Shown here one piece after another: positions 17,571 to 26,527 of a stretch of DNA of 64,000 nucleotides. Position numbers and translations under genes: made by a program. The notes under the pieces were generated by a model. That model did not search any database. It saw only the letters and a program-made list of their open reading frames with translations, and was not told the DNA's origin. The DNA comes from Candidatus Jordarchaeales archaeon (GTDB lineage: Archaea; Asgardarchaeota; Jordiarchaeia; Jordiarchaeales; Freyrarchaeaceae), in NCBI GenBank assembly GCA_038889235.1, contig JAWAHN010000001.1:654499-718498 (forward strand), given 5' to 3'. The stretch's first letter is position 1, and the number at the start of each line of letters is the position of its first letter.

Positions 17571-18296
17571 TCATATTCCACTACTGGGAAGAATTATTAT
17601 TCCCCTTTCACTGATCTCGAATGGCATTACTTTAAGGGAATGTTTTGTGAACCTCAGTTTTCTAACAACTAGCGACCTCTTAAGCTCGCCTCTCTCTTCA
17701 TTCAGGTAGAGAACTATTATTCCTTGAGCTATAAACTCCTCCACTCCGAACCTTGAAAGCTCGTTTTTTGAAGTTATTTCAGAGGTCAAGAGACTTGTTG
17801 TATTTAAATCATTCAGCAGTGACGCGATCTTGAATATAGCGGTTCTAATGGCCGTCATAGACTCAAACCTTATTCCGAGACTTGAGAGCGAGTCTATCAC
17901 AACGCGTTCAGCGTTTATCTCTTTTGTAGCTCTATATATCTCCTGAGCTAACGTGCTTATGTCAAAGCCTCTTTTCAGGGTGTAGGGCTCAGAGGTGGGT
18001 ATTCCGGCTTTACTGGACGCGGCATCTATTATGATGAGTTTCCCTTCGTTTTCTAGTTTCTTAAGATCCCAGCCAAACTGCATAGCTTCCCGTCTTAGAT
18101 CGTCTGGTCGCTCTTCGAGGGTTACGAAAACGCCAGGTTCGTCGTACTCTTTAGCTCCGTAGTAGAGGAACTGCATGCAGAAGATAGTTTTTCCAGTTCC
18201 CGCTCCACCTGTAACTAAAATGTTAGTTCCTTTAACGAAGCCCCCATTCGTTATTTCGTCGAGTCCAGGTATACCTGTTTTAACTCTTTCAATCAT
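17571..18296 (-). CDS. KaiC-like RecA-superfamily ATPase
   Basis: A 241-residue single-domain RecA/KaiC-type ATPase. It begins with the family signature RVKTGIPGLDEITNGGF, then Walker A TGGAGTGKTIF (about 29-39), FVTLEERPDDLRREA, and a Walker B-like strand VVIDSLSSLG. Proteins of this type in archaea are often signalling or regulatory ATPases, related to RadA and the circadian KaiC; function here is unknown. It lies 13 bases after the Lrp-type regulator, so the two probably form an operon. Confidence 0.85.
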   Translation of the reverse strand: MIERVKTGIPGLDEITNGGFVKGTNILVTGGAGTGKTIFCMQFLYYGAKEYDEPGVFVTLEERPDDLRREAMQFGWDLKKLENEGKLIIIDAASSKAGIPTSEPYTLKRGFDISTLAQEIYRATKEINAERVVIDSLSSLGIRFESMTAIRTAIFKIASLLNDLNTTSLLTSEITSKNELSRFGVEEFIAQGIIVLYLNEERGELKRSLVVRKLRFTKHSLKVMPFEISERGIIILPSSGI

Positions 18297-18309
18297 TGTA
18301 AACCCCTCC

Positions 18310-18798
18310 CTACTTTTCTTTTTCGCTTATTAACCCTATTATTTCTTCTCCTTTCAACAGCTCGTTCAAACGCCACACGCTTACTTCTTGAACGTCTGGA
18401 CTTCTTCTAAAGTTTGAAATTATAGATTCAAGTTCTTCATTAGATCTAGCAACAATCACTAGATAAAGTTCGTTTCCTTCGCCGCCGACACCAATTAACC
18501 TTACAAAGTCGTTTTTCAGTAAGCTTTCAGCGATCTCTCTTGTTCTTTTGAGGGTTAAGTCTCTAACGATATGACCTCCCACGATTAGCCGAACAAGAGC
18601 CAAAGTGTTATACCCAAGCTTTTCAGCCGAAACAGCCACAGTAAACTTCCGGATTATGCCTCGCTCGACAAGTTTACGAACCCTAAAATGTACTGTTGTG
18701 TCAGGCACTTGAAGCTGCTTAGCAATCTGGGTAAAAGGGGTTCTCGAATCATTCTGAAGTATTTTCAATATTTCAATGTCAAGAGAATCCATTTCCAT
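18310..18798 (-). CDS. Lrp/AsnC-family transcriptional regulator
   Basis: A 162-residue Lrp-type protein. The N-terminal winged HTH (LDIEILKILQNDSRTPFTQIAKQL, with helix-turn-helix through VPDTTVHFRVRKLVERGII) is followed by a C-terminal ligand/oligomerisation RAM-like domain (KLGYNTLALVRLIV..., VRLIGVGGEGNELYLVIVARS). Such proteins sense amino acids or nucleotides. An inverted repeat at 18829-18848 at its own predicted start of transcription suggests self-regulation. Followed by the KaiC-like ATPase. Confidence 0.9.
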   Translation of the reverse strand: MEMDSLDIEILKILQNDSRTPFTQIAKQLQVPDTTVHFRVRKLVERGIIRKFTVAVSAEKLGYNTLALVRLIVGGHIVRDLTLKRTREIAESLLKNDFVRLIGVGGEGNELYLVIVARSNEELESIISNFRRSPDVQEVSVWRLNELLKGEEIIGLISEKEK

Positions 18799-18828
18799 AA
18801 ATGTGACACCTCTTCTTTCGATTAACTC

Positions 18829-18848
18829 AAAAGAAACATAGTTCTTTT
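18829..18848 (-). promoter_or_regulatory. inverted repeat, candidate Lrp-type operator
   Basis: AAAAGAA and TTCTTTT are perfect 7-base arms around a 6-base spacer. They lie 30-50 bases before the ATG of the Lrp-family gene, and about 20-30 bases downstream of a TATA-like CTAAATTTTTAA on the minus strand. The position at or near the expected transcription start is typical of archaeal autorepression, but binding is inferred. Confidence 0.4.
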
Positions 18849-18914
18849 TGTTAAAAATTTAGTTTACCATAAATTAAAATGTTTCTCTCATTAAACCCAG
18901 TTTAAAGGTAAAAT

Positions 18915-20423
18915 TTATTCGGATATTCTACCTAAAAGCATACCCTCAACTCTAACTGGGATAAGGGAGTAAGCGAGCTCTAAGGCTTTGGAAAGCCTGT
19001 GTTCACTCCCAGAGTAAATCTCCAAGAGCGTATCTCCCTTAGACACCTTATAACCTCTTTTAAACCTTAGAACAACGCCTGCACCTTTATCCGCCGGAGC
19101 TCCAGCAGCCCTAGCTATAAGTTTCACAGCTTCATTATCGACCTCAACGACATACCCGCCACTTTCCGCCTTGACCGCCGCAGTATAGTTACCGACAGGG
19201 ATTTCCTCCGGTTTAATATTAGGATCACCGCCTTGTGCAGCGATTATTTCCCTCATTTTCGAAAGCGCCCTACCATTCTCAAGAATGCTTTTAGCTACAG
19301 AGTAACCTTGTCCTACCCCGGCTTTGCCTCCCATTTCCAGGAGGATCCCTGCTAAAGATGTCGCTTTTTCGATTAAGCTCATGGGACCACTTCCCATAAG
19401 TGCTTCTAGCGCCTCTTTCGCCTCTAGAGAGGGGCCGACAGTATAGCCGACGGGCTGCCCTCCATAAGTGATCCCGCACTGGATCTTTATGCCTAGCTTT
19501 TTACCTATTTTTATGACTCTAGATGCTAGTTCTTCTGCTTCGTTCATGCTTTGTACCTTGCACCCCTTTCCCACCGGTATATCTAAAACCATGTTGTTCA
19601 CGCCCACAGCGAGTTTCTTGGCTAGAATGCTTGCTATCATTTGAGGAGTCGGATCGACCATTAATGGATGCTCTACTTTGATTATTATGTCGTCGGCTGG
19701 CGCTATGTTTAAGCCACCCCCCCACACTATGGCGCCTTTCACGTGTTCAACGATTTCTTTAAACTCGTCGATGGTGAAGCACACTGGAGCCAGAACTTCC
19801 ATCGTGTCTGCCGTCCCGCTCGGACTTGTGATAGCCTTACTGCTGGTCTTGGGAATCAGGAGGCCTGAGGCGGCCACTATGGGTACTACTAGCAAACTTA
19901 CTTTGTTCCCGGGAACGCCGCCGATAGAGTGTTTGTCGTAAGTTTCTTCGTTAAAACGCAATTTTTCCCCGCTCTCCGCCATAGAAATGGTTAGAGCTTC
20001 TATTTCTCGGTCACTCATCCCGTTAAAGTATTGCGCCAAAATAAATGCCGCTATTTCGATCGGGCTTAGCTCTCCTTTAACTATGCTTTGGACTATAATG
20101 GAGATTTCATCACGGGATAATTCTTCCCCCCGCATTTTCTTCCTTACATGTTCAAGCGCAGGAGTGGAGGGTGCTGTGTCTAAGATAATGGATTCACCGT
20201 CAGACAGGTTAATTAGCTTGCTTAAACGTTTAGGGATGCCTATCTCTCCCCTCCCCACCATAGAATCGGAGAGGGCTACGTTAACCGTTAACTCACGCCC
20301 ATCGGCGATAAGCTTAACCCTGTCTCCCACTTCAGCGTGAATTTCACTAGCGTCATGAACGTTCATAACTATTGTCGCAGATTCGAAATCGATGTCTACG
20401 ATGCGCGTCTCGAACTCTTTCAA
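18915..20423 (-). CDS. deoA: AMP phosphorylase
   Basis: About 502 residues of the archaeal thymidine-phosphorylase-like family, which phosphorolyses AMP/CMP/UMP to ribose-1,5-bisphosphate and the base, the entry step of the archaeal nucleotide-degrading pathway that can feed form III RuBisCO. Typical extra N-terminal domain (about 1-85), then FNGMSDREIEALTISMAESGE, HSIGGVPGNKVSL, TSSKAITSPSGTADTME and NMVLDIPVGKG. The frame opens at 20438 but the TTG at 20423 has GGAGG seven bases before it and gives a normal family start. Confidence 0.93.
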   Translation of the reverse strand: MKEFETRIVDIDFESATIVMNVHDASEIHAEVGDRVKLIADGRELTVNVALSDSMVGRGEIGIPKRLSKLINLSDGESIILDTAPSTPALEHVRKKMRGEELSRDEISIIVQSIVKGELSPIEIAAFILAQYFNGMSDREIEALTISMAESGEKLRFNEETYDKHSIGGVPGNKVSLLVVPIVAASGLLIPKTSSKAITSPSGTADTMEVLAPVCFTIDEFKEIVEHVKGAIVWGGGLNIAPADDIIIKVEHPLMVDPTPQMIASILAKKLAVGVNNMVLDIPVGKGCKVQSMNEAEELASRVIKIGKKLGIKIQCGITYGGQPVGYTVGPSLEAKEALEALMGSGPMSLIEKATSLAGILLEMGGKAGVGQGYSVAKSILENGRALSKMREIIAAQGGDPNIKPEEIPVGNYTAAVKAESGGYVVEVDNEAVKLIARAAGAPADKGAGVVLRFKRGYKVSKGDTLLEIYSGSEHRLSKALELAYSLIPVRVEGMLLGRISE

Positions 20424-20537
20424 ATATGCAACCTCCACGTATTAGCTAGCTTCTTATGGAAAACCAATTTTTTGGGGTATTTTGATAAGGTATTTATCAG
20501 TGCAAAGAAAAAGTTTTCCATTGGGGGTATATTCAGC

Positions 20538-22325
20538 ATGCTGTTCTCTAAAATAGCAGATTTTTATGAGAAAATAGAGGCTACGACAAAACGGTTGGAG
20601 ATGATAGACCTACTTGTTAACCTGTTCCTAGAGACGCCAAAAGAGATAATTGACAAGGTAGTTTACCTGACGACGGGGAGAATTTACCCGATGTTTGTTC
20701 CAATAGAGCTTGGTATTTCTGAAAAGTTGGCCATGCGAAGCATCGCTATGATTGCTGGAGTGAGTATTAAGGATGTTGAAAACACCTTTAAAGAGGTTGG
20801 TGACATAGGCCTTGTTGCCGAAATATTCACGAAAAAGAAGAAGCAAGCCTCCCTATTCCGGACGCCTTTAACAGTCGAGGTGGTTTATGAAACACTAGAT
20901 AAGATAGCGAAGGAAAGTGGGGAGGGGTCGGTAGAAGCCAAAATAAGACATCTTTCGAAGCTGCTACTTGACGGTACACCTAAAGAAGCCAAGTATATTG
21001 CGAGGATGGTTGTAGGAAAGCTCCGCCTTGGGATAGCAGATTATACAATTCTTGACGCGTTGGCCGTGGCTTTCACAGGGTCTAGAGAAAACAGACCCAT
21101 CCTTGAGAGGGCTTACAACATCACATCTGACTTAGGACTAATAGCTAAGGTGGTTGCAACAGAGGGGCTTAACTCTGTTAAAAACTTCAAGATCACCGTT
21201 GGAAGACCTATAAGGATGATGCTTGCTCAAAGAGCGACATCTCCCGAAGAAATTCTTGAGCGCATGGGTGGCCGTTGCTCAGCCGAATATAAACTTGACG
21301 GGGAACGAATGCAAATACACAAGGACGGAAGTAGAGTGGAAATATTTTCTAGGAGACTTGAGAACATAACGTACCAGTACCCAGACGTAGTTAAACTTGT
21401 CATAGAAAACCTGAAAGCAGAGAGAGCGATAGTTGAAGGAGAATGCGTGGCCATAAATCCTGATACCGGGGAAATGCTTCCCTTCCAGCAATTGATGAGA
21501 AGGAAAAGAGTGTACGGCATAGAGGAAGCCGTAGAGAAGTACCCTGCTATGATCTATCTTTTCGACGCGCTTTTGGTAGAAGATGAAGATTTAACGGATA
21601 AACCCTACCCTGAACGCAGAAAGAGACTTGCGGAAATAGTTCGAGAAAACGAGCGTATAAAGTTAGTTAGAGCAGAGCTGCTCGACAGCGTGGAAGCCAT
21701 AGAGAAATTTTTTGACGCTGCAGTCGAGGAAGGATGCGAAGGTATAATGGCGAAATCCATCCAATCCGACTCCATATATGAGGCTGGAAGTAGAGGATAC
21801 AAGTGGCTCAAGTTCAAACGAGAGTACAAGACAGAGATGACCGACACTATAGATGCAGTTATAGTTGGAGCGTTTATGGGTAAAGGCAAACGGGCAGGAT
21901 CCTATGGAGCGCTGCTCGTCGCGGTTTACGACGAGGATTCAGACATGTTCAAAACCATCTGCAAAGTTGGTACAGGCTTTAGTGATGAAGATTTAGAAAG
22001 ACTGCCGGAGATTCTTAGGCCTTACCAGATACCACACAAACACCCGAGAGTAGATTCAAAGCTAAAGGCAGACGTATGGTTCACTCCAGCCAAAGTTATC
22101 GAGATTATTGGGGCTGAATTAACAATAAGCCAAGTTCATACATGTGCCTTGGGATACGCTAAGAAAGACAGCGGGATAGCAGTTAGGTTCCCAAGATTTA
22201 CTGGTAGGTGGAGGGATGACAAGGGACCAGAAGAAGCTACAACTGTTAAAGAAGTAATCGAGATGTACGAACAACAGAAAAAAGTGAAGGTGGCTGAAAC
22301 AGTAGAAGAAGACACGGCTAAGTAA
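20538..22325 (+). CDS. lig: ATP-dependent DNA ligase
   Basis: A 595-residue replicative archaeal DNA ligase. The N-terminal DNA-binding domain spans about 1-215. The adenylation domain has catalytic lysine 252 in AEYKLDGERMQIH, then FSRRLENIT, VEGECVAIN and EGIMAKS. The OB domain carries the terminal YKWLKFKREY and RFPRF motifs. The open frame extends 67 codons upstream to 20337, overlapping deoA on the other strand, but family proteins start at the equivalent of the ATG at 20538. Confidence 0.97.
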   Translation: MLFSKIADFYEKIEATTKRLEMIDLLVNLFLETPKEIIDKVVYLTTGRIYPMFVPIELGISEKLAMRSIAMIAGVSIKDVENTFKEVGDIGLVAEIFTKKKKQASLFRTPLTVEVVYETLDKIAKESGEGSVEAKIRHLSKLLLDGTPKEAKYIARMVVGKLRLGIADYTILDALAVAFTGSRENRPILERAYNITSDLGLIAKVVATEGLNSVKNFKITVGRPIRMMLAQRATSPEEILERMGGRCSAEYKLDGERMQIHKDGSRVEIFSRRLENITYQYPDVVKLVIENLKAERAIVEGECVAINPDTGEMLPFQQLMRRKRVYGIEEAVEKYPAMIYLFDALLVEDEDLTDKPYPERRKRLAEIVRENERIKLVRAELLDSVEAIEKFFDAAVEEGCEGIMAKSIQSDSIYEAGSRGYKWLKFKREYKTEMTDTIDAVIVGAFMGKGKRAGSYGALLVAVYDEDSDMFKTICKVGTGFSDEDLERLPEILRPYQIPHKHPRVDSKLKADVWFTPAKVIEIIGAELTISQVHTCALGYAKKDSGIAVRFPRFTGRWRDDKGPEEATTVKEVIEMYEQQKKVKVAETVEEDTAK

Positions 22326-22446
22326 AATAATATGCTAGTGCAGAAGAGCGCATTAAAAAGCTTTGCAAAAAATTTTAATAACATCAAAAACATAGGTAGC
22401 TTGAAATGCGTTTTTCTTTAAGAAATTGTGAAAGAGGTTGTTAAAA

Positions 22447-22842
22447 TTGTCTGTCGAGCAAATAATTTCCGTCATAAATGAGCTTCTTTCAACAAACGAA
22501 AACATAACTGCAGCCGCAGTTATCACAAATGACGGGCGTATAATATACCAGACAAACAACTGGGACGTTAGTGTTGACGCGCCGAGTCTAATTGCTTCTT
22601 GGAGGGAAAAGGCGCCAGCCATATCGGTTCAGGGTATAAAGTACTCTGTTCTTCAAACAACTGAGGAGAGACTCGTTGCGACAAACGTTAGCGGACTCGG
22701 ACATATAATACTTGCAACAATACAGAGACGCGGCTTTCTAATGGTTTACGTGACACCTCAAGGGGATGCTGGTGGGAGCTACGTGGACGTCAGTCGGGCA
22801 GCAATGAAGCTCGCTCCAATTTTGCAAGCGATGGGTTACTGA
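22447..22842 (+). CDS. roadblock/LC7-like domain protein
   Basis: About 131 residues forming a single alpha-beta domain: an N-terminal helix (SVEQIISVINELLST), then AAAVITNDGRIIYQT, and two more strands (RLVATNVSGLGHIILATI, GFLMVYVTP) ending in a long helix. The pattern fits the roadblock/MglB/profilin-like fold used to regulate small GTPases in archaea and eukaryotes, but recognition is by pattern only. TTG start at 22447, with GAGG 8-10 bases upstream; TTG at 22438 is possible. First gene of a module of unknown function. Confidence 0.7.
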   Translation: MSVEQIISVINELLSTNENITAAAVITNDGRIIYQTNNWDVSVDAPSLIASWREKAPAISVQGIKYSVLQTTEERLVATNVSGLGHIILATIQRRGFLMVYVTPQGDAGGSYVDVSRAAMKLAPILQAMGY

Positions 22843-22873
22843 ATACTTTAAATCAAAGATCCTCCCCCTCTTT

Positions 22874-23563
22874 TTAGTAAATCCTCCTGACGAGACGTAC
22901 TTCTTCGCTCTCTAAGTCATATTCTACGAGGTTGGCTTTGGCCAGGTCGTAAATGCTTTTCAGTATGATTGCTGGCTGGAAACCAGCGGCCTCAGTTATT
23001 TCTTTCCGTTTCATGATGTTTTTATCTCCATGCAACAAGTATAGTACTTTGGCGTGAGGCTGTCCACCGAAAACTTCCTCGAGAAGAGTGATATATATTG
23101 AAAGGAGGTGCCTTACGTCCTCGATTTCCTCTTTTTCCTTAGTAATTTCTCGGTACATCTTTGACAGCCTTGATAGCTGTTCCTTTATGTAGTTTAGCTC
23201 TTCTTCGAGCTTACGTTTTTCGTTCAACACACTGGAAAGCTCTTCGTCTTTTGCAGCTAACTTTTCCTTAGTCTCTTTCAGAGAGCGTTCCAAGCTCATT
23301 ATTTGTTCCTTTAGAGAAACTATTTCTCTCTGAGAAGATTCAAGGGTGGACTTTAACTTTTCAGTTTCTTCTTCCTTGCTCTTCAGTAAAAAGATGAGTT
23401 CATTCATTTTTTCATCTTTTTCCTTAATCTCCCTTTCTTTGGCTGCAAGGGCATTTGCCATTCCCGTGACTTCATCGACGATAAGTTCCATTCTATTATA
23501 GAGGTCTTTTATCGCCGCACAGATACTACTTACTTTTTCCACAGCGTTAGTGTTCACATTCAC
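22874..23563 (-). CDS. coiled-coil protein with C-terminal winged helix
   Basis: A 229-residue protein. Residues about 35-140 are a continuous coiled coil rich in Lys/Glu (for example KEREIKEKDEKMNELIFLLK). Residues about 145-229 look like a winged helix-turn-helix (KVLYLLHGDKNIMKRKEITEAAGFQPAIILKSIYDLAKANLVEY). There are no catalytic motifs or membrane segments. Divergent from the gene at 23712 and tail-to-tail with the roadblock protein. Function unknown; transcription-related or structural roles are both possible. Confidence 0.7.
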   Translation of the reverse strand: MNVNTNAVEKVSSICAAIKDLYNRMELIVDEVTGMANALAAKEREIKEKDEKMNELIFLLKSKEEETEKLKSTLESSQREIVSLKEQIMSLERSLKETKEKLAAKDEELSSVLNEKRKLEEELNYIKEQLSRLSKMYREITKEKEEIEDVRHLLSIYITLLEEVFGGQPHAKVLYLLHGDKNIMKRKEITEAAGFQPAIILKSIYDLAKANLVEYDLESEEVRLVRRIY

Positions 23564-23711
23564 TCCTCCCCGCTAGCGGATCACCACAAAAACTTGGAAG
23601 AAATTCAACTATTATTTCAACTCGTAATTTTCAGCTTTCGATAATTTTTAAAGGGTGTCTGTTATTTATAAGGTTGATCAGAGAGAATTCATTCAGGCGG
23701 TTGGAGGCTCA

Positions 23712-24596
23712 ATGGAGGAGGACCTAAGGAATGTTATAGAAAGGGTGATCGGAGAAAGTGTTCAAAGAAGCATAGAACCATTTATACGCGCTCTTTTGAA
23801 GAGCATAAAGATAATCAGAGATGAAGTCGCTTCGATAGGAGTGGAGCTGGAGACGCGATCCAAGGACCTTTTGAGCCAATTAAACGGATTATCGAACCTG
23901 CTTCGGACAATTTACGAGCATGTGGAAAGAATAGAGAAGACGCAGGGTGAAGCGGAGCAACGGCTACTTATAACTCCCCCCTCTGAGCAAAGAAATGTAG
24001 AGAGTCTTGTAGAAAGCAAAGTTAGAAGCTTGATTGAACCTCTAGGTAAAACTCTTCAGAAGATCGTGGATCAACAAATTACGCTGATAAATACCATCGA
24101 GCAAATTGTCGGAAAAATGGAGAGCATCGAAAGGAGCATGTTAGAACTTAAGACGAGTGCACCTAAAATCCCAATTCAGCTGGGTTCAGAGGTGGATGAG
24201 GAAGAGAGGGCAGAAACAACTTCAGACGTTTTTAAAAGTGAAGTTTTCTCTAAATTAGAAGGTGCAGTTAAGACGCTTCTGGAAAAAACCGAGGAAGCAG
24301 AAAAGGTCAAAGAGACGGAGGAAGCAGAAGGGGGACCAGAATTTGAAGAACATTTAACAGAAACCGAAAAGCTAGAGCTTCAATCCGCTTCAAGAGAAGC
24401 CGCTGGTAGCGAGGAATTAACTATTGACAAATTACAGGAGAGGGTGGCAGAAATAGATCGGGAAATAACTGACTTAACTTTTGATAGAATGAGAGGGCTT
24501 CTAAGTGAAGAAGAATATCAAGAGAAAAAGGAGACATTAATAAAGGAAAAGGAGATTTTGAAAAAGAAAATCGAGGAGCTGACTCTTAAGATGTAA
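23712..24596 (+). CDS. coiled-coil protein, function unknown
   Basis: About 294 residues, predominantly helical. It starts MEEDLRNVIERVIGESVQ, with long coiled-coil stretches (about 20-130) resembling tethers, an acidic low-complexity middle (about 180-230) and a C-terminal helical hairpin (DKLQERVAEIDREITDLTF, EEEYQEKKETLIKEKE). The ATG at 23712 is preceded by GGAGG at a 4-base spacing; a GTG 57 bases upstream (23655) is the alternative. First of three consecutive plus-strand genes of the module. Confidence 0.65.
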   Translation: MEEDLRNVIERVIGESVQRSIEPFIRALLKSIKIIRDEVASIGVELETRSKDLLSQLNGLSNLLRTIYEHVERIEKTQGEAEQRLLITPPSEQRNVESLVESKVRSLIEPLGKTLQKIVDQQITLINTIEQIVGKMESIERSMLELKTSAPKIPIQLGSEVDEEERAETTSDVFKSEVFSKLEGAVKTLLEKTEEAEKVKETEEAEGGPEFEEHLTETEKLELQSASREAAGSEELTIDKLQERVAEIDREITDLTFDRMRGLLSEEEYQEKKETLIKEKEILKKKIEELTLKM

Positions 24597-24639
24597 AGGA
24601 AGAGAAACCTAAGATTTACGGGTGGAGGAATGCTGAAGT

Positions 24640-24945
24640 TTGGAAAAGACTGTGGATATATGGGAATATTACCCAACCTATTCCGTCGATAAGAGCGGTA
24701 AAAAAGTGTTGATTATACGGGCTCTTACTTCCTTAAGCGATCTCAGCAAATTCGATATTCAAAATTATGAACAAATCAAGAAGTTGTGGTTTTCGGTTCT
24801 TTTAAGCATCCCTCTTCTAAAGAAGAAAAATTTTGACGACTCCTTACTCGAGGTGAAGATTGAGGGGGAAACTGTTGAAGTTCGTGTAACAATCCCTCAA
24901 GATTATATTGAAGATGGTTCGACTCTTGGGGGAGAAAAGAGTTGA
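24640..24945 (+). CDS. hypothetical protein, 101 residues
   Basis: A small soluble alpha-beta protein starting MEKTVDIWEYYPTYSVD. No recognised family or motif. The TTG start follows GGAGG (24624-24628) at an 11-base spacing. Its end overlaps the next gene by four bases, which strongly suggests joint translation and makes it likely to be real. Confidence 0.6.
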   Translation: MEKTVDIWEYYPTYSVDKSGKKVLIIRALTSLSDLSKFDIQNYEQIKKLWFSVLLSIPLLKKKNFDDSLLEVKIEGETVEVRVTIPQDYIEDGSTLGGEKS

Positions 24946-25562
24946 TCCACGCTATCTACATTATAGATGGAAGAAGTGGGGTACACTTCCTTTCCCAGAG
25001 ATATGGAGAAATAGAACTGGATGAAGCGCTAATTGCTGGATTTTTAACAGCTATCAAGCATTTTTCATGTGAATTGAAAAAGAGTAAAAGAGAGGGGGAG
25101 ACTGATGCAGTTCAAGAAATAGAAATGAAAACGTACAAAATTGTTATTCATGCTTCTGAGGAAAACATCCTTGTAGCTGCAATAACCGACTGGGAGGATT
25201 CCACGCAGCTTGTTAGGAAAGCTTTGACGGAAGTTGCTTCAAGCTTTTCAGGAAGGTATAGATCAATTTTGAATAATTGGAACGGAGATTCATCATTATT
25301 TTCAGACTTTGTTCCCGAACTCGACAGGATTTTAATGGAGGGGCGTATTGGGGAAGCGCTTAAAAAACCGAAACTTAAAGGGAAACTTATGAAGAGTATG
25401 GTTAGAATGGGATTTATAAGTGAGGACGCGTTTAGGATAAGCGAGCTATGTGACGGAAGACACACAAAAGAAGCGATTGCCGACAAGCTTAAACTCCCCT
25501 TAGAAAAAGTTATTGAAGCAATAGGGGAGCTTGAGAAAAAGAACCTCCTCGAGTGGGTTTAA
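24942..25562 (+). CDS. possible longin-like domain protein with C-terminal winged helix
   Basis: A 206-residue protein. The N-terminal 120 residues (HAIYIIDGRSGVHFLSQRYG, DEALIAGFLTAIKHFS, YKIVIHASEENILVAAIT) have the strand-strand-helix pattern and wording of longin/roadblock-like regulatory domains. The C-terminal part (about 135-206; RISELCDGRHTKEAIADKLKL, VIEAIGELEKKNLLEWV) looks like a winged helix. The pairing suggests a sensor or GTPase-linked regulator, which is inference only. The GTPase partner, if any, is not in this window. Confidence 0.6.
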   Translation: MIHAIYIIDGRSGVHFLSQRYGEIELDEALIAGFLTAIKHFSCELKKSKREGETDAVQEIEMKTYKIVIHASEENILVAAITDWEDSTQLVRKALTEVASSFSGRYRSILNNWNGDSSLFSDFVPELDRILMEGRIGEALKKPKLKGKLMKSMVRMGFISEDAFRISELCDGRHTKEAIADKLKLPLEKVIEAIGELEKKNLLEWV

Positions 25563-25591
25563 AGGTTTCCTGAACTGAAAGATGACTATTT

Positions 25592-26449
25592 TTACTCCGC
25601 TTCGTATTGTACTCCGGAAGTTATCAAGATTAACGACAAAACAATTATAACGGGTGAAATGAAGATAACTATTTCTCCGAGAAGGGATTTTATGATAGCG
25701 GCTTGCATAGTTCGACCCACATAGTAACACATGAAGCCGACCCCTAACAAGGAAGCCCTCCTTCTTATCACACCCGCGCTATTCAATGCCACGTAAAAGA
25801 ATAGTAATGGGATAAACAGCGAGTAAATAGACGAGAGAACGTAGTTTATGGCAAAGTATACTGCTCCACTTGGTTGGTAGACTATAGCAAGCCTTTGAGG
25901 GAACCAGGGACTAAATGGGTCGAAGCCAAGCCAGAAAAGTACTCCTTGAGTTTCTGAGCCGGGCTGGGGTACTAGGAAGCGGACTTCATCTATAACGTAA
26001 TTGAAAAGAAGCTCTCCCGGTAAGAGAAGTAAAGCAAGTCCGGCAAGCAACGGGGGAATATGAAGTGTACGTCTCAGCCACTTATTTTCAAGCCACACGT
26101 AAGCGATGCCCAGGGATATGAATGAAAGACTGAGCCATTCCCAAAAAGATGCCAGCCGCCAATCCCAAGTGTTACATATGAACACAGCTTCAACAAATGG
26201 AGTATATGCACTGGACAAGACGGGAGCCAAAAAAATTACTGCAGGTTTGTCGTAGAAATCGTATAAAAGAAAGAAAACTCTACCTACTGCAAGCGTCAGG
26301 AAGAATAACGAGAGCGATAAATTGAAAAAGTTTCGGTTCTTTCTCCACTTGAAGAGAAAAAGGTACAAGAAAAGGAGGACATAATAACCCACTATAGTAA
26401 ACCAAAGTCCTATGGCGAAAGTATATGGAACATATTGTGACGGGATCAA
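25592..26449 (-). CDS. multi-span membrane protein, function unknown
   Basis: A 285-residue integral membrane protein with about seven hydrophobic helices (around 12-33, 43-62, 71-92, 103-121, 130-148, 205-228, 245-280). Charged residues are few and mostly in loops; no signal peptide, no enzymatic motif. A seven-helix layout of this sort is seen in sensory membrane domains without a kinase, but no homology is recognised. Flanking genes face away from it. Confidence 0.65.
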   Translation of the reverse strand: MIPSQYVPYTFAIGLWFTIVGYYVLLFLYLFLFKWRKNRNFFNLSLSLFFLTLAVGRVFFLLYDFYDKPAVIFLAPVLSSAYTPFVEAVFICNTWDWRLASFWEWLSLSFISLGIAYVWLENKWLRRTLHIPPLLAGLALLLLPGELLFNYVIDEVRFLVPQPGSETQGVLFWLGFDPFSPWFPQRLAIVYQPSGAVYFAINYVLSSIYSLFIPLLFFYVALNSAGVIRRRASLLGVGFMCYYVGRTMQAAIIKSLLGEIVIFISPVIIVLSLILITSGVQYEAE

Positions 26450-26527
26450 ATTCCCCCTTCCATTCCTGGAATATAGGGAGGTTAGATATAAAAATGTTTA
26501 TCCGGTAACGAGTTATGAGGAGGTTGC

